From the NCBI GenBank assembly GCA_020636575.1, contig JACJXP010000001.1, positions 372,001-436,000 of the forward strand: 64,000 bases of DNA. The letters are read 5' to 3'. The notes beneath the pieces were generated by a model. It did no database searches and was not told the origin of the DNA. It was given only the letters and a program-made list of their open reading frames with translations. Below, piece by piece: positions 60,314 through 64,000 of this stretch; positions within the stretch are counted from its first letter, which is position 1, and each line of letters starts with the position of its first letter. The stretch comes from Chitinophagales bacterium (GTDB lineage: Bacteria > Bacteroidota > Bacteroidia > Chitinophagales > Chitinophagaceae). The position numbers were made by a program, and so were the translations under genes.

Positions 60314-61531
60314 TCAATGATGAGCCCATTCAATAGTATTCAGGTCAATACCTTCCTTATACATTTCCCAAAGCGGACTCATTTCCCTTAATTTATTCAC
60401 TGTATTGGTTACCTGCTCAATTGTATAATCAATTTGTTCCTCCGTTGTAAAACGACCCAAACCGAAACGCAATGAACTATGTGCCAGGTCATCGCCCAAA
60501 CCAAGGGCTTTCAATACATATGATGGTTCAAGTGATGCTGAGGTACAGGCAGAACCTGATGATAACGCAATATTTTTATTAAAGCCCATCATCAGCCCTT
60601 CTCCCTCCACATATTTGAACGAAATATTGCTTACATGAGGTAACCTGTGTTCTTTATCACCATTTACATAAGCTTCTTCTATTTGCAAAAGGGCATTTTC
60701 TAACTTATCTCTAAGTTTGCTTAATCGCTTACCTTCTTCCTCCATTTCGTTCAAGCAGATCTCACAAGCTTTACCAAAACCTACGATTCCGGGTACATTC
60801 AAAGTACCGCTTCTCATTCCCCTTTCATGTCCGCCTCCGTCAATTTGCGCTGTAACCTTTACACGAGGATTTTTGCGGCGCACATATAAAGCCCCAATCC
60901 CTTTTGGCCCATACATTTTGTGTGCTGAAAAAGCCAACAGATCGATCCCGTCCTTATTTACATCAACAGGAATTTTACCTACAGCCTGGGTAGCATCAGT
61001 AAAAAACAAGATGCCGTTTTTCCGGGCTATTGCACTGATCTCTTTAACCGGCATAATGGTACCAATCTCATTATTACCATACATGATAGCAATAAGAATA
61101 GTTGTGGGTTTTATTGCCGCTTCAAGTTCTGCCAGGTCAATAAGACCGTCAGGTTTTACTTTCAGGTAGGTTACCTCACCCCCTTCTTTTTCTATATGCT
61201 TACAGGTATCCAATACTGCTTTATGCTCAATATTGCAGGTAATAATATGGTTCCCTTTACTGGCATACATTTCAAAAACACCCTTTATAGCAAGATTGTC
61301 ACCTTCGGTAGCACCTGAGGTAAAAATGATCTCTTTAGGATCAGCTCCAATAAGTTTTGCCACCTGTTCACGGGCATAATCCACCGCTTCCTCAGCCTGC
61401 CAGCCAAATGGATGATTTCTGCTGGCCGCATTTCCATAAGTGTTAGTGAAATAAGGAAGCATTGCATCTACAACCCTGGGATCGCAGGGAGTTGTTGCAT
61501 TATGATCTAAATAAATAGGAAAATTCAACAT
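60314..61531 (-). CDS. iscS: Cysteine desulfurase IscS
   Basis: 405 residues. PLP Lys in FSAHKMYGPKGIGALYVRR, catalytic Cys in SSGSACTSASLEPSYV, and start LDHNATTPCDPRVVDAML. It removes sulfur from cysteine as a protein persulfide for Fe-S assembly on IscU. It is the first gene of the operon; no IscR gene or recognisable IscR site is present in the window. Confidence 0.95.
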   Translation of the reverse strand: MLNFPIYLDHNATTPCDPRVVDAMLPYFTNTYGNAASRNHPFGWQAEEAVDYAREQVAKLIGADPKEIIFTSGATEGDNLAIKGVFEMYASKGNHIITCNIEHKAVLDTCKHIEKEGGEVTYLKVKPDGLIDLAELEAAIKPTTILIAIMYGNNEIGTIMPVKEISAIARKNGILFFTDATQAVGKIPVDVNKDGIDLLAFSAHKMYGPKGIGALYVRRKNPRVKVTAQIDGGGHERGMRSGTLNVPGIVGFGKACEICLNEMEEEGKRLSKLRDKLENALLQIEEAYVNGDKEHRLPHVSNISFKYVEGEGLMMGFNKNIALSSGSACTSASLEPSYVLKALGLGDDLAHSSLRFGLGRFTTEEQIDYTIEQVTNTVNKLREMSPLWEMYKEGIDLNTIEWAHH

Positions 61532-61753
61532 AAATTCTATACGTAGTTTTTTGTTTCAATTTAAACACAAAATTAGCCTAAAAGGTTCTAAACGAAAGGG
61601 ATAATTTACCCTGAAACACTGATTTTACCAAAATCGAAACAATGGCAGATTAGCCTGATCAGAGACGATGCGACACGCTGTAAATGAATGATATACTTGC
61701 AGAAAGCCGACGGTTTCAATTTATGCTTTAATTTAGGCAAAAGGTCATTTTAT

Positions 61754-62155
61754 ATGCTTAAAGTTGAACATATAGGAATTGCTGTAAAAAGCTTTGAAGA
61801 GGCTATTCCATTATTTGAAAAACTCCTGGATACTCCCTGCTACAAAACTGAAACTGTAGTGTCGGAAAATGTAAACACGGCCTTCTTTAAAAAAGGGGAA
61901 ACAAAGATCGAACTTCTTGAAAGCATAGACCCCTCTGGAGTTATTGCCAGGTATATTGAAAAAAAGGGTGAGGGCATGCATCACATAGCTTTTGAAGTTG
62001 AGGAGATAGAAGCAGAAATGGAAAGGCTGAAAAAAGAGGGTTTTATATTATTAAATGAGAAGCCTAAAACCGGAGCCGATAATAAACTTGTTTGCTTTTT
62101 GCATCCAAAATCCACAAACTCTGTATTAATAGAGTTATGCCAGGAAATAAAGTAA
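61754..62155 (+). CDS. mce: Methylmalonyl-CoA epimerase
   Basis: 133 residues from the ATG at 61754; a non-ATG start at 61688 gives an N-terminus unlike the family. VOC-fold with metal ligands in VEHIGIAVKSFEEAI, MHHIAFEVEEIEAEM and VLIELCQEIK. It interconverts (2R)- and (2S)-methylmalonyl-CoA, linking to the B12-binding mutase subunit at 39129. A hairpin GCCTCCC / GGGAGGC (62159-62176) lies right behind the stop, but with no clear T-run. Confidence 0.93.
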   Translation: MLKVEHIGIAVKSFEEAIPLFEKLLDTPCYKTETVVSENVNTAFFKKGETKIELLESIDPSGVIARYIEKKGEGMHHIAFEVEEIEAEMERLKKEGFILLNEKPKTGADNKLVCFLHPKSTNSVLIELCQEIK

Positions 62156-62211
62156 AAAGCCTCCCTTGCGGGAGGCATATACCTACTAACGATTCGTACT
62201 TTGATTCTTAA

Positions 62212-63216
62212 TTAGAGTATTATTTTACCAGCCTGTTGTACACCCAGACCGTTTGAAACAGCAACAACATACACTCCTTTTATATTCGAGTTCACATTGA
62301 TAATTTTTTGCCCAACCGGGTTTGAAACTGTTGTATTATAAATCACTTGTCCAGATAATGAAACAAGCTTGATTGAAACATTTCCCTGGACTGTAGAAGA
62401 AAAATGAAGATAAACATTGCTATTACCTCCTGATGAGATCTTGATCTCAGTAGCCCCCGCTGAATTTTCAAGTTGCATTTTAGCAGAGCGGATAGCAGTC
62501 ATTATAAAACGACCATCGATATCAACCTCCTTTACCCTGTAATAAACAATGGCAGTTGAAACCGAATAGTCCGTATAAGAATATGTTTTTACTTCTGATG
62601 AATTACCGGCAGCATGTACCGTTGCAATAGTATTCCAATCACTACCATTCTCACTACGCTGGATCTCAAAATAAGCGCTGTTTGATTCTGAGGCTGTAGC
62701 CCATTCTACTAAAACATTTTTGTTCTGTACTGCTACATTAAACCCTGAAAAATGAACTGGTAAAGCGCCAAGGCCGGTTGGTTTGAAACCGTTAGGAGAG
62801 GTTCCGGTTGAAGCATCTGCAATAGCAGGTCCTGCGATCATACCATGAGAACCTTTGTACTTGATTGTACTACCTATTTGAATCTGTTCGGAATTACTAC
62901 CATGAGCAATAATACTTGCTCCATTATATACAAGGACAACACTATTATCATTGATTTTTAGTTTTCCTCCATCAAGTTCCAGAGTGCCTCCAACTTTTAC
63001 ATAAACTGTTGCACTTGAAAGATTGATATTATTATCGATCTTAACTGTCATTCCAATAGGGATAACAACTGTATCACCATTTTGGGGTTTCCTGTTTAAA
63101 TCCCAGGTTGAATTATTCTTCCATTTACCGTTGTTATTAACAGCAGTAATAACTGTATTAGCTGAACCAATTTTTACAAGGAGAAAAAATGACAGAAGGG
63201 TGTAAAGCTTTTTCAT
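62212..63216 (-). CDS. Surface protein with T9SS sorting domain
   Basis: 334 residues from the ATG at 63216, giving signal peptide MKKLYTLLSFFLLVKIGSAN. The mature part begins with an Asn-rich G8-like/CEMIP-like start (WKNNSTWDLNRKPQNGDTVV), then beta-helix-like repeats, a fibronectin-like segment (FEIQRSENGSDWNTIATVHA) and a C-terminal T9SS domain (VSLSGQVIYNTTVSNPVG). It should be secreted by the T9SS. Function unknown; related architectures are found in secreted glycan-binding proteins. Confidence 0.8.
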   Translation of the reverse strand: MKKLYTLLSFFLLVKIGSANTVITAVNNNGKWKNNSTWDLNRKPQNGDTVVIPIGMTVKIDNNINLSSATVYVKVGGTLELDGGKLKINDNSVVLVYNGASIIAHGSNSEQIQIGSTIKYKGSHGMIAGPAIADASTGTSPNGFKPTGLGALPVHFSGFNVAVQNKNVLVEWATASESNSAYFEIQRSENGSDWNTIATVHAAGNSSEVKTYSYTDYSVSTAIVYYRVKEVDIDGRFIMTAIRSAKMQLENSAGATEIKISSGGNSNVYLHFSSTVQGNVSIKLVSLSGQVIYNTTVSNPVGQKIINVNSNIKGVYVVAVSNGLGVQQAGKIIL

Positions 63217-63455
63217 AAATACGGATCGTTTTAAATAGGGTTTGAATATTATCTTTCTTTCGAAAGACTTAGCAAAAGTACTGCGAGATTTACGCAAATG
63301 CAAGTGTTTTTGCGTTTTAAATTGTAGTTTTTACTATCGTAAAAAAGATACCTTCTACCTCCCTGTTTATGAATGGATTACTGCATTCGTAGATCTACGA
63401 TAAACATTTTGCCTTATTGAAATATAGGTATGATCTCAGCGATATTATAGGGCAA

Positions 63456-64000
63456 TTACTCTTCAGCTATTGAATCAGAATTTACAATTCCCAGCTTTTC
63501 AACAGCCAGTTGAGCTGCTATTTGTGACGCATCTTTTTTATTAAAAGCCCTTCCTTCAGCAATATTTTTACCATCGAGTACAGCCGCCACGGTAAATAAC
63601 CGGCGTCCATTCTCAAGTCTCTCATTCAGGGTCTCAAATTCAAGTTCTTTTCCGTTCTTATTGGCCCAACCATACAATTTGTTCTTATGATTGATCTCAA
63701 GTACCTCCAAATCATCCATAAACATATGGGGCATTATGATCCGTTCCATCACCCATTTTCCTGCCTTTTTATATCCCTGGTCCAGATAGATGGCTCCTAC
63801 AAGTGCTTCCAGCGTATTGCCAAAGATCTGGCTGATCTTTAGCGAACCATCCATTTTATTATATAAGGTGATTTTCTTGAGCCCCATCCTGACTGCAATA
63901 TCATTCAACTGCTGCCGGTTCACCATTTTACTTCTCATTTCTGTAAGGAACCCTTCTTCTTTATAGGGATACCTTTTGAACAGGTAATCTGCAATCAAAG
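63456..64000 (-). CDS. rnc: Ribonuclease III, N-terminus beyond window
   Basis: Only the C-terminal 180 or so residues are present; the frame is open to the right edge. The nuclease domain part reads KMVNRQQLNDIAVRMGL and FGNTLEALVGAIYLDQGY, followed by a double-stranded-RNA-binding domain (about the last 70 residues: LYGWANKNGKELEFET, RAFNKKDASQIAAQLAVEKL). The metal-binding position that is Asp in E. coli (D-x-x-E) is Asn here; I believe this Asn also occurs in other Bacteroidota, so I do not treat it as damage. It processes rRNA and structured RNA. Confidence 0.92.
   Translation of the reverse strand, partial: LIADYLFKRYPYKEEGFLTEMRSKMVNRQQLNDIAVRMGLKKITLYNKMDGSLKISQIFGNTLEALVGAIYLDQGYKKAGKWVMERIIMPHMFMDDLEVLEINHKNKLYGWANKNGKELEFETLNERLENGRRLFTVAAVLDGKNIAEGRAFNKKDASQIAAQLAVEKLGIVNSDSIAEE

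Overview
The window looks like a chromosomal segment of a Bacteroidota bacterium, most likely from the Chitinophagaceae or a related family. The pointers are type IX secretion and gliding genes (porV, porU, gldJ, gldF, gldG), two proteins with T9SS-type C-terminal sorting domains, DUF4270 and kelch lipoproteins, a fused MurF-alanine racemase, and promoters resembling the Bacteroidota -7 element TAnnTTTG. The family-level placement is inference. No transposase, integrase, CRISPR array or rRNA was seen.

Layout. 1-7.4 kb: porV (cut by the left edge) and porU face away from gldJ and murF. 7.4-28.3 kb: a sulfur-oxidation region with a Crp-family regulator, a TauE-type transporter, two persulfide dioxygenase-rhodanese fusions, a 1-Cys peroxiredoxin, three single-domain rhodaneses, an OprD-like porin, a SoxB-like exported hydrolase, a TsdA-like dihaem cytochrome, a split YeeE/YedE transporter, two exported DsrE-like proteins, a Dps protein, two thioredoxins, a Cys/Met-metabolism PLP enzyme, sulfide:quinone oxidoreductase and cytochrome bd oxidase. 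The region ends at a tRNA-Ser gene. 28.7-33 kb: kelch, DUF4270 and outer-membrane proteins of unknown role. 33-37.5 kb: a LytTR two-component pair, TatD, a lipoprotein and a polysaccharide deacetylase. 37.6-49.6 kb: gltX, a B12-binding protein, the ATP-grasp/alpha-E/transglutaminase trio, enoyl-CoA hydratase, YbjQ, an alpha-fucosidase with a phosphodiesterase, and fumarase. 50-64 kb: a large T9SS cargo protein, lspA, murF-alr, terC, gldGF, iscSUA, methylmalonyl-CoA epimerase, another T9SS cargo protein and the 3' part of rnc.

Main discovery candidate. Nine palindromes of the form TGTGA-N6-TCACA lie in front of nearly every transcription unit of the sulfur region. In eight of them the palindrome centre is 33 bp from the centre of a TAnnTTTG-like -7 element, which places the activator near -41. 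The Crp-family gene at 7434-8051 carries the Arg-Glu-x3-Arg recognition-helix pattern of E. coli CRP, which reads TGTGA, and has a Cys-x5-Cys pair where the ligand pocket should be. The suggestion is one locally encoded, possibly thiol- or persulfide-sensing activator controlling a complete sulfide/thiosulfate oxidation module: uptake and export, SQR to persulfide, dioxygenase/rhodanese, TsdA, and electrons to cytochrome bd.

Limits: all calls come from reading motifs and context. No database search, alignment or folding was run.
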